Assembly: GCA_009377375.1 (NCBI GenBank)
Contig: WHUE01000026.1
Location: forward strand, 1 to 42,954
From: Alphaproteobacteria bacterium
GTDB taxonomy: Bacteria; Pseudomonadota; Alphaproteobacteria; MPNO01; UBA2964
Length of the DNA: 42,954 nt
Reading direction: 5' to 3'
Shown: positions 33,957 to 42,408 of the stretch, in pieces
Position numbering within the stretch: the stretch's first letter is position 1
Layout of the letters: the number at the start of each line of letters is the position of its first letter
Position numbers and translations under genes: made by a program
The notes under the pieces: model-generated
What the model was told of the DNA's origin: nothing
What the model saw: the letters and a program-made list of their open reading frames with translations, nothing else
Databases searched by the model: none

Positions 33957-33987
33957 AAGCGGCGGCCGCATCGGGCCGCCGCTTTTC
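33957..33987 (+). terminator. Rho-independent-type terminator after the class II aldolase gene
   Basis: A perfect 11-base stem (AAGCGGCGGCC, 33957-33967, with GGCCGCCGCTT, 33974-33984) closes a six-base loop and is followed by TTCG. The T-run is short. It lies between two convergent genes. Confidence 0.65.
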
Positions 33988-34006
33988 GTGTTCAGGGCAG
34001 GGCGGA

Positions 34007-34714
34007 TTACTCCGCGGCGGCGGCCGGCGCGCCGTCGAGCAGGGTCGACAGCCAGCGGTCGTGGCGCACGAGGTTGTCGCGCCAGTCCTGCTCGATGGCG
34101 GCAATGGTCGATTTCCTGACCGCCGGATGGGCGAGCAGCGCGTCCGACCACGCCTTCAGCAGCGGGTATTTCTCGATGATGCCGAGTGGGTACAGCCGGT
34201 CGGTGAAGGCGTAGCGCTGCAGGAAGGGCGCGTAGCCGGCATCGACCAGGGAGAAGTCCGGCCCGTTGAAGAACGGCCCGTCATTGCCGCGCTTCTCCAG
34301 CGCGCCTTCCAGCGTCTCGAAGACCTCGGGAATCTCCCGGGCGCGCTCCTCCAGCTCCGCCTTCGTGTTGGAATAGGCGCAGCGCGACACCGCGCTGGCG
34401 AATTCCGGCAGGTAGTCGGTCCAGGCGCGGTTGCGCGCGCGGGCGATGGGGTCGGCGGGGTGAAGCCGGGGCGCCGCCACCTCGTCCAGATATTCCGCGA
34501 TGGCGTTGGATTCGAAGAGCGAATCCTTGCCGTCGATGATCAGCACCGGCACCTTGAGATGCGGCGAGATCGCGCGGAACCAGTCTGGCCGCTTGTCCTT
34601 CTCGCGCTCGATGTACTCGATCTCGTACTCGATGCCCTTGGCGCGCAGCACGATCGCGGCGCGCTGAACCCACGGGCAGGTGGTGAAGCTGCACAGTTTG
34701 AACCTGGTCGTCAT
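34007..34714 (-). CDS. glutathione S-transferase family protein
   Basis: A 235-residue two-domain GST. The thioredoxin-like N-terminal domain starts FKLCSFTTCPWVQRAAIVL, with Cys13-Pro-Trp at the glutathione-activating position, as in omega- and SspA-like members. LKVPVLIIDGKDSLFESNAIAEYLDE (about residues 53-78; cis-Pro at VP, then the ES glutathione-gamma-glutamyl contact) completes the site. The helical C-terminal domain carries DFSLVDAGYAPFL. The cysteine suggests thiol transfer or dehalogenase-type chemistry rather than classic conjugation. I start at ATG 34714, which has GGAGG upstream; a longer form is open but lacks a ribosome site. It lies at the end of a minus-strand run of PcaB, oxygenase, DUF481 and GST genes, suggesting aromatic or xenobiotic metabolism. 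Confidence 0.85.
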   Translation of the reverse strand: MTTRFKLCSFTTCPWVQRAAIVLRAKGIEYEIEYIEREKDKRPDWFRAISPHLKVPVLIIDGKDSLFESNAIAEYLDEVAAPRLHPADPIARARNRAWTDYLPEFASAVSRCAYSNTKAELEERAREIPEVFETLEGALEKRGNDGPFFNGPDFSLVDAGYAPFLQRYAFTDRLYPLGIIEKYPLLKAWSDALLAHPAVRKSTIAAIEQDWRDNLVRHDRWLSTLLDGAPAAAAE

Positions 34715-34814
34715 GGTGTGATCCTCCGCTGGAGAGCCGACGTTTCCCAACAGTCGCGCGGCTGCCTGGCGCGACTCTTTCACAACCCGGCGGCCGGTTC
34801 AACGGCGTCCCCGG

Positions 34815-35834
34815 CTACCAGCTGTAGCCGACCGTGAGCAGGTAGGTCTTCTCCAGCGAGGTCGTGCCGGGCGGAGGATCGCGATCCCAGTCGAGGTCGA
34901 ACCGCGCCGTGACGTTGAGGCTCTCCCGCAGCGGCACGCGCAGCCCCGTGCTGCTGTCGATGTACAGGTTCTGCGTGTTGCTCGTCTCCACGGTGCCCTC
35001 GTGATTGTGGAACAGCGTCGCGAAGCCCTTCCAGATGTCCTGCTCGAACTCGACACCCCATTGCATCGCGACGTAGTCGTTGTCGGGGGCCATGTCGTGG
35101 TCTTCGTGGATATAGGCGGGACCGGCATCGAAGGACAGCTTCGTCTCCGGCGTCTCCAGAATCTGGTAGCCGGCGCCGGTGCCCACGGTGGTGCGCAGCC
35201 TCAGATCCGCAGGCGTGTCGCGCTCCAGCTTGCCGCTGGTGTAGAAGTAGACCTTCTCGCTGACGAAGTGGTCGTGCTGAAGGCTGGTGAGGAAGTTGTC
35301 CACCGTGCGCCTGTCGCCGTCGAACTCGCGGTTGAACTCGCCGCGCACGCGAATCCGGTCCTCCTCCGAACGGCCCGTGGACTCCCCGTCGACATGCAGC
35401 GCCCGGCTGTCGGTGTTGCCGCTGCGCTCCGTCATGCCGACGTTCAGCTGTCCGCGCCACTGGAACCCGCGCGGAATCTCGCGCCCGGCCTCCATCCGCG
35501 TCACGTCGTCCATGGCGACCGGCCCCGTCAGGGCGCGGCCCTGCCGCACCACGCGGAATGCGCCGGCATAGTCGGTCGTGAGACGCCCCGTGGTCCAGCC
35601 GATGCCCTTGATGTGCACCGTCACCGGTCCGTCGGTGCTGATGCGCGCGATCTGGCCGGCGGGCAGCTTCAGCGTGCCGGAATGCCCGGTTTCCAGGACC
35701 AGGACCTTGCCGTCGAACCGGGAAACGGTGCCGGAGAGCCGGTCGCCGTTCTTCAGCAGGACCTGATCGGCAGCGGCCGGACATGCGAAAAGGGCTCCCG
35801 GCAGGAGCAGAAACAGGATTGTCTTCCTTATCAT
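34815..35834 (-). CDS. DUF481-family outer-membrane protein
   Basis: A 339-residue secreted protein. The signal MIRKTILFLLLPGALFACPAAADQ is followed by a small all-beta region of about 95 residues beginning VLLKNGDRLSGTVSRFDGKV, which resembles an SH3/Lsm-like module. The rest, from about residue 120, is a DUF481-type barrel with alternating strands such as FQWRGQLNVGMTERSGNTDS and a terminal aromatic residue (GYSW), typical of outer-membrane barrels. The function of DUF481 proteins is unknown; salt tolerance is reported for one relative. I prefer ATG 35834 over the in-frame ATG at 35861, because the signal peptide then starts with charged MIRK. It lies 101 bases upstream of the GST gene on the same strand. 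Confidence 0.82.
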   Translation of the reverse strand: MIRKTILFLLLPGALFACPAAADQVLLKNGDRLSGTVSRFDGKVLVLETGHSGTLKLPAGQIARISTDGPVTVHIKGIGWTTGRLTTDYAGAFRVVRQGRALTGPVAMDDVTRMEAGREIPRGFQWRGQLNVGMTERSGNTDSRALHVDGESTGRSEEDRIRVRGEFNREFDGDRRTVDNFLTSLQHDHFVSEKVYFYTSGKLERDTPADLRLRTTVGTGAGYQILETPETKLSFDAGPAYIHEDHDMAPDNDYVAMQWGVEFEQDIWKGFATLFHNHEGTVETSNTQNLYIDSSTGLRVPLRESLNVTARFDLDWDRDPPPGTTSLEKTYLLTVGYSW

Positions 35835-35935
35835 CGGGTGCAGGGAAGGGAGTGAACGCACAGCCCTTCTCTAGATTGTTCGATCCCCGGCGGTTTCAAC
35901 CGTTCTTTGCGAATCGGTTCGCCGCCGGAGGGTTC

Positions 35936-36775
35936 CTACTCCCGGAAGAAGGCGATGGTGCGCGTCTCCATGCTCTCGCGCGGGGCGGCGTCCGGCGGGC
36001 TGGCGGGGTCGACGAAGGCGGTATGGGCGGTGAACCGCGCGCGCCCGTCCGTCGCCGAATCGAACACCTTGAATACCAGCGCCTCGTCGCGGGTCATACG
36101 CGGGAACCAGTACCACTCATGCGCCGGGTTGTGCTGTATCTGGTAGGTCTCGCCGACGCGGTTGGGATAGCGCCGCTCCGACGCGATCAGCTCCGCCTTG
36201 CCGAGGCTGCGGGCGTCGCAGATCGCAAGCGGATCGGATTCGATCGGCCGGTTGATCGCGCGCCACACCTGGACGATGGCGAAGCGGTGCCTGAGCAGCT
36301 CGTCGGCCTCGTCCGGCAGCAGGTCGCGCACCCGCTGCGGGCCCGACCAGTCGGTGTAGTCGTTATGGACCGACTTGACCGGCTCGCGGATCCGCTTTTC
36401 CTCCCGGGTGCCCTCGTCGCCGGAGCGCAGCGTGTGGTCGAAGATATGCACCCGGTACGCCCCGGTGCGCGCCTTGATCAGCGCCTCGACCTCCGGATAG
36501 TAGACCGACCTGATCTGTTCAGGATCGAAGAAATCCGCGGTCGTCGTCGGATGGTCGACGAACTCGAACCCGTGCACGTCCAGCGCGAACGTGTCGCGAA
36601 ACAGCCTTCCGTTGCGCAGCCGCATCCTCTGCGGCGCGTAGGTGCCGGTCTTGCGGCGGCTGATGTCGCCCTCCGCCATCGTCTCGTTCACCGGCTTTAC
36701 GCCGGTATCGACGGCGTAGGTGATGTCCGCCTCGATCGCCTCGGGGGCGCCCTCGACAGTCGCTGTCTCGGCCAT
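35936..36775 (-). CDS. CmcJ/NvfI-family oxidoreductase (non-haem iron oxygenase-like)
   Basis: A 279-residue protein of the CmcJ/NvfI group. Hallmarks are VHIFDHTLRSGDE (about residues 108-120), SVHNDYTDWSGPQRV (about 134-148), VWRAINRPIESDPLAICDA (about 169-187) and the strongly conserved NPAHEWYWFPRMTRDEALVFK (about 216-235). Family members take part in cephamycin biosynthesis (CmcJ) and fungal oxygenation (NvfI); in most bacteria the substrate is unknown. His and Asp residues in HNDY and the later FTAHTAFVDP are probable metal ligands. The gene follows the PcaB-like gene by 60 bases on the same strand, with a good GGAGG site, so oxidation of a ring or acid linked to that lyase is plausible. 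Confidence 0.8.
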   Translation of the reverse strand: MAETATVEGAPEAIEADITYAVDTGVKPVNETMAEGDISRRKTGTYAPQRMRLRNGRLFRDTFALDVHGFEFVDHPTTTADFFDPEQIRSVYYPEVEALIKARTGAYRVHIFDHTLRSGDEGTREEKRIREPVKSVHNDYTDWSGPQRVRDLLPDEADELLRHRFAIVQVWRAINRPIESDPLAICDARSLGKAELIASERRYPNRVGETYQIQHNPAHEWYWFPRMTRDEALVFKVFDSATDGRARFTAHTAFVDPASPPDAAPRESMETRTIAFFRE

Positions 36776-36835
36776 GGCGCTGTTCCTCCGTTCTCCGTTC
36801 GGTCCGCAACCCGATAGATAGAGCCTGCGTGCGCC

Positions 36836-38170
36836 TCAGGGAAGGGTTGCGCGCGCCGCAGCAAGCGCCCGGTCCACGAGCGCGTCCGCCGCTCCGGTGT
36901 AGTTCGCGGGCTCGAAGACGGCGTCCCAGTCGACCGGCGCGTCGCTGCGCCGGCAGAGCTCGTCCCGCAGGTGCAGCCCCTCGGCCGCCGCGTCCCGGCA
37001 GGCCGCCGCGACCAGCGCCTGCGCCGCCTCGCGCGGCATGTGCCGGGCGAGCGCGAAGACGGCGGCCTCGGCCAGCAGCATCCCGTCCGCGGCCTCGATA
37101 TTGGCGCGCATGGCGGCGGGGTCGGCGGTCAGCGTCTCCGCGATCGCCCCGGCATGGCGCAGCGCCACCGCGGTCGCCACCGCCATCTGCGGCAGGGTCA
37201 GCCATTCGACCGTCCAGGCCTCGCCGCTGCGCTCGTGCTCGGCCACCAGCGCGTGGTGCATGGCGGAGACCAGCCCGGCGTTCTGGCGCGCCAGCGCGAC
37301 CAGCATCTCGGCGACCACCGGATTCGCCTTGTGCGGCATCGTGGACGAGCCTCCCCCGCCGCCGCCGCGCGCTTCCGCCACCTCGTTCTGCGCCAGCAGC
37401 GTCATGTCGCGCCCCATCTTGCCCAGGCTGCCGGTCACCAGCGACAGCCATGACGCCAGCTCCGCCAGTGTCTCGCGCGCCGTGTGCCAGGGCAGCGTCG
37501 GTGCGGCAAGGCCGAGTTTTGCCGCCATCGCCTCCATGACGGCGACGCCGTTCTCGCCCATTGCGGCCATATTGCCCGACGCGCCGCCGAGCTGGACGCA
37601 GAGCAGCCGCGGCCGCAGCTCCGCCAGCCTGATGCGATGCGCGGCCAGCGGCGTCATCCAGCCGGCGATGCGGAGCCCGAACGTGGTCGGCGTCGCCTGC
37701 TGCCAGCGGGTGCGCGCCGTCATCACCGTCGCGCGGTGCTCGTCGGCGCGCGCCCCCAGGAGCTCGACCAGCGCCGCCAGCCGCGCGTCCAGGATGTCGA
37801 GTGCGCCGCGCAGCCGCAGGACCAGCGCGGTGTCGACGATGTCCTGGCTGGTGGCGCCGAAATGCAGCCAGCCCGCCGCCTCGCCGCCGACGGCCTCGCG
37901 CGCCGCCGCCACCAGCGGCCCGACCGGCACTCCGGCGGACGCAGTGCCTGCGGCCAGCGATCCCGGCGCGATTCGCGTCCCGGCCAGCGCCGTCGCGATG
38001 CGCGCTGCCGCGTCCGGCGGGATCATGCCGCGTTCCGCCTGCGCCGCCGCCAGCGCGGCCTCCGCGTCCAGCATGGCGCGGATCTCCGCCTCGTCGCCGA
38101 ACAGCGCCGCCACCGCGTCGTCGGACAGCAGCGCGCCGTAGATCGCGGACTCGGCCGGCGTCACCGCCAT
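36836..38170 (-). CDS. pcaB: 3-carboxy-cis,cis-muconate cycloisomerase-type lyase
   Basis: A 444-residue member of the fumarase/aspartase superfamily, close to the PcaB length. GATSQDIVDTALVLRL (105-120) matches the PcaB substrate-binding segment and GSSTMPHKANP (274-284) is the superfamily signature loop. ARTRWQQATPTTFGLRIAGW (152-171) is also PcaB-like. PcaB converts 3-carboxymuconate to 4-carboxymuconolactone in the protocatechuate branch of the beta-ketoadipate pathway. None of the other pca genes is present, so it may act in another catabolic route or in a distinct lyase reaction such as that of adenylosuccinate lyase relatives. A six-glycine run lies just before the signature (about residues 269-274). 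Confidence 0.82.
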   Translation of the reverse strand: MAVTPAESAIYGALLSDDAVAALFGDEAEIRAMLDAEAALAAAQAERGMIPPDAAARIATALAGTRIAPGSLAAGTASAGVPVGPLVAAAREAVGGEAAGWLHFGATSQDIVDTALVLRLRGALDILDARLAALVELLGARADEHRATVMTARTRWQQATPTTFGLRIAGWMTPLAAHRIRLAELRPRLLCVQLGGASGNMAAMGENGVAVMEAMAAKLGLAAPTLPWHTARETLAELASWLSLVTGSLGKMGRDMTLLAQNEVAEARGGGGGGSSTMPHKANPVVAEMLVALARQNAGLVSAMHHALVAEHERSGEAWTVEWLTLPQMAVATAVALRHAGAIAETLTADPAAMRANIEAADGMLLAEAAVFALARHMPREAAQALVAAACRDAAAEGLHLRDELCRRSDAPVDWDAVFEPANYTGAADALVDRALAAARATLP

Positions 38171-38303
38171 GATCGGGCCTCCCCTCTCTGTTTCCCCGCC
38201 AGTCTAGCGATATCGCCGCGTCGCGCGCACCGGTTTCCGGTGCTGATCGACGCCGCGCCGCCCGGTTGCTACCATCGCCGCCGGTCGAAGAAGGGGCGGG
38301 AAC

Positions 38304-39098
38304 ATGGATCTGGGCATTCGGGGAAAGCGCGCGCTGCTGCTGGCGTCCAGCGGCGGGCTCGGCTTCGCGGCGGCGCTGGCGCTGGCGCGCGAGGGGGTGG
38401 CAGTCTGCGTCAGCGGCTCCGACGCGGACCGGGCGCAGGCCGCGGCGCGCCGGATCGCGGAGGAAACCGGCGCGCCCGCCCACGGACTCGCCGGCGATCT
38501 CGCCGACCCCGCCAATATGGATGCGCTGGCCGCGGCGGCCGAGGACGCGCTGGGCGGGCCGGTCGACATCCTGCTCGTCAATCACGGCGGTCCGCCGCTG
38601 CGCACGGCGCTGGATGTCGGCCAGGACGAGCTCGCCGATCACGCCAACCGGATGCTGTTCAGCCCGATCCGCATCGCCCGCCTCCTCGTGCCCGGCATGG
38701 CGGCGCGGAAATGGGGGCGGGTGATGATGGTCGGCGCCGCCGGGGTGGTGGAGCCGATCCCGAACAACGTGCTGTCCAACACCTTCCGCACCGCGATGGC
38801 GTTCTATCTGAAGACGCTGGCGGGCGAGGTGGTCGGGGACGGGGTCACGGTCAACATCGTCTCCCCCGTCGCCGTGCTGACCGAGCGCACGCACTACACC
38901 GCCGCCGCGCTCGGCGCGAAGAAGGGCCTGACCGCGGCGCAGGAGCTCGCCGCGCGCGAAGCCCGCCTGCCCGGCGGCCGCTTCGGCCGGACGGAGGAGT
39001 TCGGCGCCGTGGTCGCCTTCCTCGCCGGGCAGGGGGCGGGATATTCCACCGGCGCCAACTGGCGGGTCGACGGGGGCAGCGTCAAAAGCCTGGGGTGA
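38304..39098 (+). CDS. SDR-family oxidoreductase with non-canonical active site
   Basis: A 264-residue short-chain dehydrogenase. The nucleotide loop ASSGGLGFAAALALA (14-28) and the LVNHGGPP (91-98) region, in place of NNAG, are recognisable. The usual Ser and Tyr-x-x-x-Lys catalytic residues are not: the expected Ser site reads GAAG (144-147), and the YxxxK position reads SNTFR (158-162). VTVNIVSPVAVLTER (181-195) and RVDGGSVKSLG finish the fold. A subgroup with LSNxxR is known among bacterial SDRs and may use another mechanism. It diverges from the PcaB-like gene (133 bases between starts), which makes a shared substrate likely. The ATG at 38304 has a GGGCGGGAAC site upstream. Confidence 0.82.
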   Translation: MDLGIRGKRALLLASSGGLGFAAALALAREGVAVCVSGSDADRAQAAARRIAEETGAPAHGLAGDLADPANMDALAAAAEDALGGPVDILLVNHGGPPLRTALDVGQDELADHANRMLFSPIRIARLLVPGMAARKWGRVMMVGAAGVVEPIPNNVLSNTFRTAMAFYLKTLAGEVVGDGVTVNIVSPVAVLTERTHYTAAALGAKKGLTAAQELAAREARLPGGRFGRTEEFGAVVAFLAGQGAGYSTGANWRVDGGSVKSLG

Positions 39099-39171
39099 TG
39101 CGGCTCCGCCTGGCGTGAGTTCCCTGAACGGCGGCGATTGCGCATCCCGGCGCGGCGGCCCTAAAGTCAGG

Positions 39172-39187
39172 AGCCCCGGTAGGGGCT
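39172..39187 (+). promoter_or_regulatory. hairpin AGCCCC-GGTA-GGGGCT in the 5' leader of the ABC binding-protein gene
   Basis: A perfect six-base stem (extended by two G-U pairs) with a four-base loop lies 20 bases before the ATG at 39208. TTTAAACAGGGAGA follows it. It could attenuate transcription or protect the message; its distance to the ribosome site (AGGGAGA) leaves that site free. Confidence 0.35.
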
Positions 39188-39207
39188 TTAAACAGGGAGA
39201 ACACGAA

Positions 39208-40730
39208 ATGAACAGGTCAAGCTTATCCGCCGCCTGTGTCGCGCTCGCGCTGATCGCGGGCGGAATCGCCGCCGCCGGCCCGGCGCGCGCGCAGACCAGC
39301 GTCAGCGTCGGCGTGGTCAACGACTTCGCGGGGTGGAACCCCTACGCCGATTCCACCGCCCAGATGTACATGATCTGGTGCCAGACCTATGGCTGCCTCG
39401 GCGGCTTCAACACGAAGACCGGCGAGTACGAGGGGATGCTCGCGGAGAGCTGGTCCGTCGACAAGGCCGATCCGCGCGTCTGGACCTTCAACCTGCGCAA
39501 GGGGCTGAAGCGTCACAAGGACGGCAAGGAGCTGACGGCGGAGGACGTGGTCCATTCGCTCTACCGCGCCAAGAACGATCCGCGCGCGGCGCAGACCAAC
39601 AATGTCCGCCCCATCGTCAAGGCGGAGGCGGTGGACCGGCACACGGTGCGCTTCACCACCAAGGAGCCGACCGCGCCGCTGCTCGCCTACATCTTCGACC
39701 GGCTGATCGTCACGTCGAAGGATTTGTTCGACAAGCACGGAAGCGATGCGGACCGCAAGGCGCCGCTCGGCTGGGGGCCGTACATGGTGGAGGACATCGC
39801 CATCGGCCAGCGCATGGTGCTGCGCAAGAACGACGGCGCGTCCGGGGTAAGGAAGGAAACCCGGACCGGCTGATCTTCCGCCGCATCAAGGAGGACGAGG
39901 CCCGCATCACCGCGCTGCTGAACGGCGAGTTGCAGATCGCGCAGTTCATCCCGCCGCACATGGTGAGCCGGGTGGAAGCGAGGAAGGGCATCCGCGTCGT
40001 CGGCGTGCCGCCGGCGCAGATCATGTTCCTGGCGATGAACCCCAGCTTCAAGCCGTGGGACAACAGGAAGCTGCGCCAGGCCGTGTCCTATGCCGTCGAC
40101 CGGGAGCTGATCGTGAAGACCCTGTTCCAGGGCCGGGCCAGCGTGCTGCACGGGCCGGTCGGGCCGGGGCAGTACGCCTATTCCCCCGACGTGACGCCCA
40201 AATACAATTTCGATCCGGAGAAGGCGAAGGCGCTGGTGAAGGAAGCGGGCTTCCCCGACGGGGTGGATGTGGATTTCTACGCCACCGGCGACCGCTACAT
40301 CAACGACCGCCAGGTCGGCACCGCCATCGCCCAGATGCTGACCGCGGTGGGCATCCGCACCCGGCTGCACACGCCGGAATGGTCGATCCACTGGCCGGCG
40401 GTGCGCAAGGGCAAGGTGCCGTTCTACTACCAGGGCCGCAGCTCGGTGATCGACCCGTCGGCGGCGGTGCACCAGTACTTCCACAGCGGCGTCACCCCGC
40501 GCATCGGCTACAGGAACGAGAAGGTGGACGCGCTGCTGATCGCCGAATCGAAGGAGTTCGATCCGCCGAAACGCAGGAAGCTGCTGCTGGAGGCCTTCAA
40601 CCTGATCCAGGAAGACGCCCCGGCGCTGTTCCTGTGGCGCGTCGACATGGTCTACGGCATGTCCGAGAAGATCGGCTTCGAGCCGCGCTCGGACGAGCGC
40701 GTCTTCGGCGTCGACATCGTGGTGAAGTAG
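39208..40730 (+). pseudogene. ABC transporter peptide/nickel-type substrate-binding protein, frameshifted
   Basis: A family 5 extracellular solute-binding protein split between two frames. The N-terminal part begins at ATG 39208 with a signal peptide (ending near GPARAQT) and continues VGVVNDFAGWNPYADSTAQM to about residue 215, then meets TGA at 39871-39873. The C-terminal part continues without a gap in the next frame (NPDRLIFRRIKEDEARITA from about 39858) to TAG 40728-40730. Restoring one base near 39851-39857, in AAGGAAGGAAAC, rejoins them as RKGNPDRL, so the likely change is a one-base deletion. It may be a real pseudogene or a sequencing error. No permease or ATPase genes are adjacent. 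Intact, it would bind oligopeptides or a similar ligand in the periplasm. Confidence 0.8.
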
Positions 40731-40750
40731 CCGCTCCGCCGTGGCGGAAC

Positions 40751-40782
40751 AGGGCGGGTCTCCGGCGGGGCCCGTCCTTTTT
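40751..40782 (+). terminator. Rho-independent terminator after the ABC binding-protein gene
   Basis: An eight-base stem with one G-U pair (AGGGCGGG with CCCGTCCT) encloses a 12-base loop and runs into TTTTT at 40778-40782. Confidence 0.7.
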
Positions 40783-40866
40783 CATGCGCGCCGCGCCGCG
40801 TCCCTGTGGCAATCGCCCTCATGGCACGCCATCTCACAGGCCGAGACTCAACGAAAGGAACCCGAG

Positions 40867-41376
40867 ATGCGGACGCGACCTGTCCTTGCGGCGGTGCTGG
40901 CGGCGGTAACGGCGATGGCGGCGCTGTCGGCGGCGGAGGCGGAGGAGATCGGCCATGTCGACACCGCCTTCAAGCTGCTCGGCCGCAACCACCGGGTGGT
41001 GATCGAGGCGTTCGACGACCCCAAGGTCCGGGGCGTGACCTGCTTCGTCAGCATGGCGCGCAAGGGCGGCATCGGCGGCACGCTGGGCCTGGCGGAGGAA
41101 ACCTCGGATGCTTCCATTGCCTGCCGACAGGTCGGGCCGATCTCCTTCGCCAGGCCCATCCGCGTCCATGACGAGGGCGAGGAGGTGTTCGAGCGCCGCC
41201 AGTCGATCCTGTTCAAGCAGCTCCACGTCGTGCGCTTCCTCGACGCGAAGCGCAACACGCTGGTCTATCTCGCCTACAGCGACAGGCTCATCGAGGGATC
41301 GCCCAAGAACGCCGTCTCCGCCGTCGCCCTCATGCCCTGGGGCAACCGGCCACCGGAGCCGGTGAGGACGCGGTAG
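40867..41376 (+). CDS. creA: CREA-family protein
   Basis: A 169-residue secreted protein with a Sec-type signal ([20 protein letters not shown], cut near residue 25). The mature sequence follows the CREA family closely: [64 protein letters not shown] and the [44 protein letters not shown] stretch, each abbreviated here to family-diagnostic phrases. Two cysteines (in GVTCFVS and SIACRQ) may form a disulfide. The function of CREA proteins is unknown. The ATG at 40867 has AAAGGAA upstream, in line with an independent unit after the terminator at 40751-40782. Confidence 0.88.
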   Translation: MRTRPVLAAVLAAVTAMAALSAAEAEEIGHVDTAFKLLGRNHRVVIEAFDDPKVRGVTCFVSMARKGGIGGTLGLAEETSDASIACRQVGPISFARPIRVHDEGEEVFERRQSILFKQLHVVRFLDAKRNTLVYLAYSDRLIEGSPKNAVSAVALMPWGNRPPEPVRTR

Positions 41377-41385
41377 GCGGCGGGC

Positions 41386-42408
41386 TCAGCCCCCGGCGCT
41401 GCCCGCCCGGGCGTCCGCGGCGTCGGCGTTCAGCCGCGCATGCGCGGCCTTCATCACCTTGCCGAGATAGTGGTCGGCGAAGGCGATGGGCGGGTATTTT
41501 GGCCCCTCCGCCCCTTCGCACCCCTTCGCGCACTCGATGACGGCGTCGTGGTTCGGGCTGTGGAAGAACACCATGGAGATGCGGTCGACGCCCGCGTCCG
41601 GCGGATTGCCGACCCGGTGCAGGGTGGAGGTCCAGCGGTCGTTGGTCCAGCGCGCCAGCGCGTCGCCGATATTGCAGACGAAGCCGCCCGGCGGCGTGAC
41701 CACCTCGATCCACTCCCCGGCCCGGGTCAGCACCTGCGTGCCGCCCGGCACCGCGTCGCCGCGCAGGAAGGTCAGCGTGCCGTAATCCGTGTGCTCGCCG
41801 GCGCGGAGCTGGCCTGCGGCCGGCGGCGCGTCCGCCTGCGCCGGATAGCGCACCATGCGGGCGACGCTCGACTGGCGGTCGAACTTGCCGTCGAAATAGG
41901 CGCGGTCCAGCCCCAGCGCGGCGGCGACGATGTCCAGCATGCGCTCGCCCAGCGCCCGCATCTCGGCGTAATAGGCGAGCATCGCCTCGCGCATGCCGAG
42001 GGGCCGCGCCGGCCACAGATTGGGCGCCAGCATGGCGGAGCGGGGATCGTCGGCGTGCCAGCCGCCCGGCGGCACGTCGTCCGGGCCGAAGGCGAAGGCC
42101 TCCTGCAGGTCCGGCGGCGCTGCCCGGCCGAGCGAATAGGACAGCGACCGGTCCTTGAACCGGTTGTAGCCGCGGCTGACCTTCTGCGGCGGCCGCTCGA
42201 CCTTCAGCTTCTCCGCCTCCGGCAGGGCGAAGAACGCCTCCGCCATGTGCCGGGCGCGCGCCATCGCCGCCTCGTCCACGCCGTGATTGACGATGGCGAA
42301 GAAGCCGATCTCCCGGCAGGCCTCGTCCACCGCCCGCGCCACGCGCGCCCGCGCGCACCCATCGCCGCCCATGAACGGCGCGATATCGATCGTCGGAACC
42401 CTCTCCAT
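41386..42408 (-). CDS. isopenicillin-N-synthase-like 2-oxoglutarate/Fe(II) oxygenase
   Basis: A 340-residue member of the isopenicillin N synthase/2OG-Fe(II) oxygenase group. The N-terminal non-haem domain (DIAPFMGG, then EIGFFAIVNHGV at 33-44) matches the family. The iron ligands are His206 and Asp208 in GEHTDYGTL and His264 in STLHRVGNP, and Arg276 with Ser278 (RIS) fits the 2-oxoglutarate carboxylate site. All ligands are intact, so it should hydroxylate or desaturate a small molecule using 2-oxoglutarate and oxygen. The substrate is unknown. It converges on creA with only nine bases between the stops. The region upstream of ATG 42408 contains a G-rich tract. Confidence 0.88.
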   Translation of the reverse strand: MERVPTIDIAPFMGGDGCARARVARAVDEACREIGFFAIVNHGVDEAAMARARHMAEAFFALPEAEKLKVERPPQKVSRGYNRFKDRSLSYSLGRAAPPDLQEAFAFGPDDVPPGGWHADDPRSAMLAPNLWPARPLGMREAMLAYYAEMRALGERMLDIVAAALGLDRAYFDGKFDRQSSVARMVRYPAQADAPPAAGQLRAGEHTDYGTLTFLRGDAVPGGTQVLTRAGEWIEVVTPPGGFVCNIGDALARWTNDRWTSTLHRVGNPPDAGVDRISMVFFHSPNHDAVIECAKGCEGAEGPKYPPIAFADHYLGKVMKAAHARLNADAADARAGSAGG

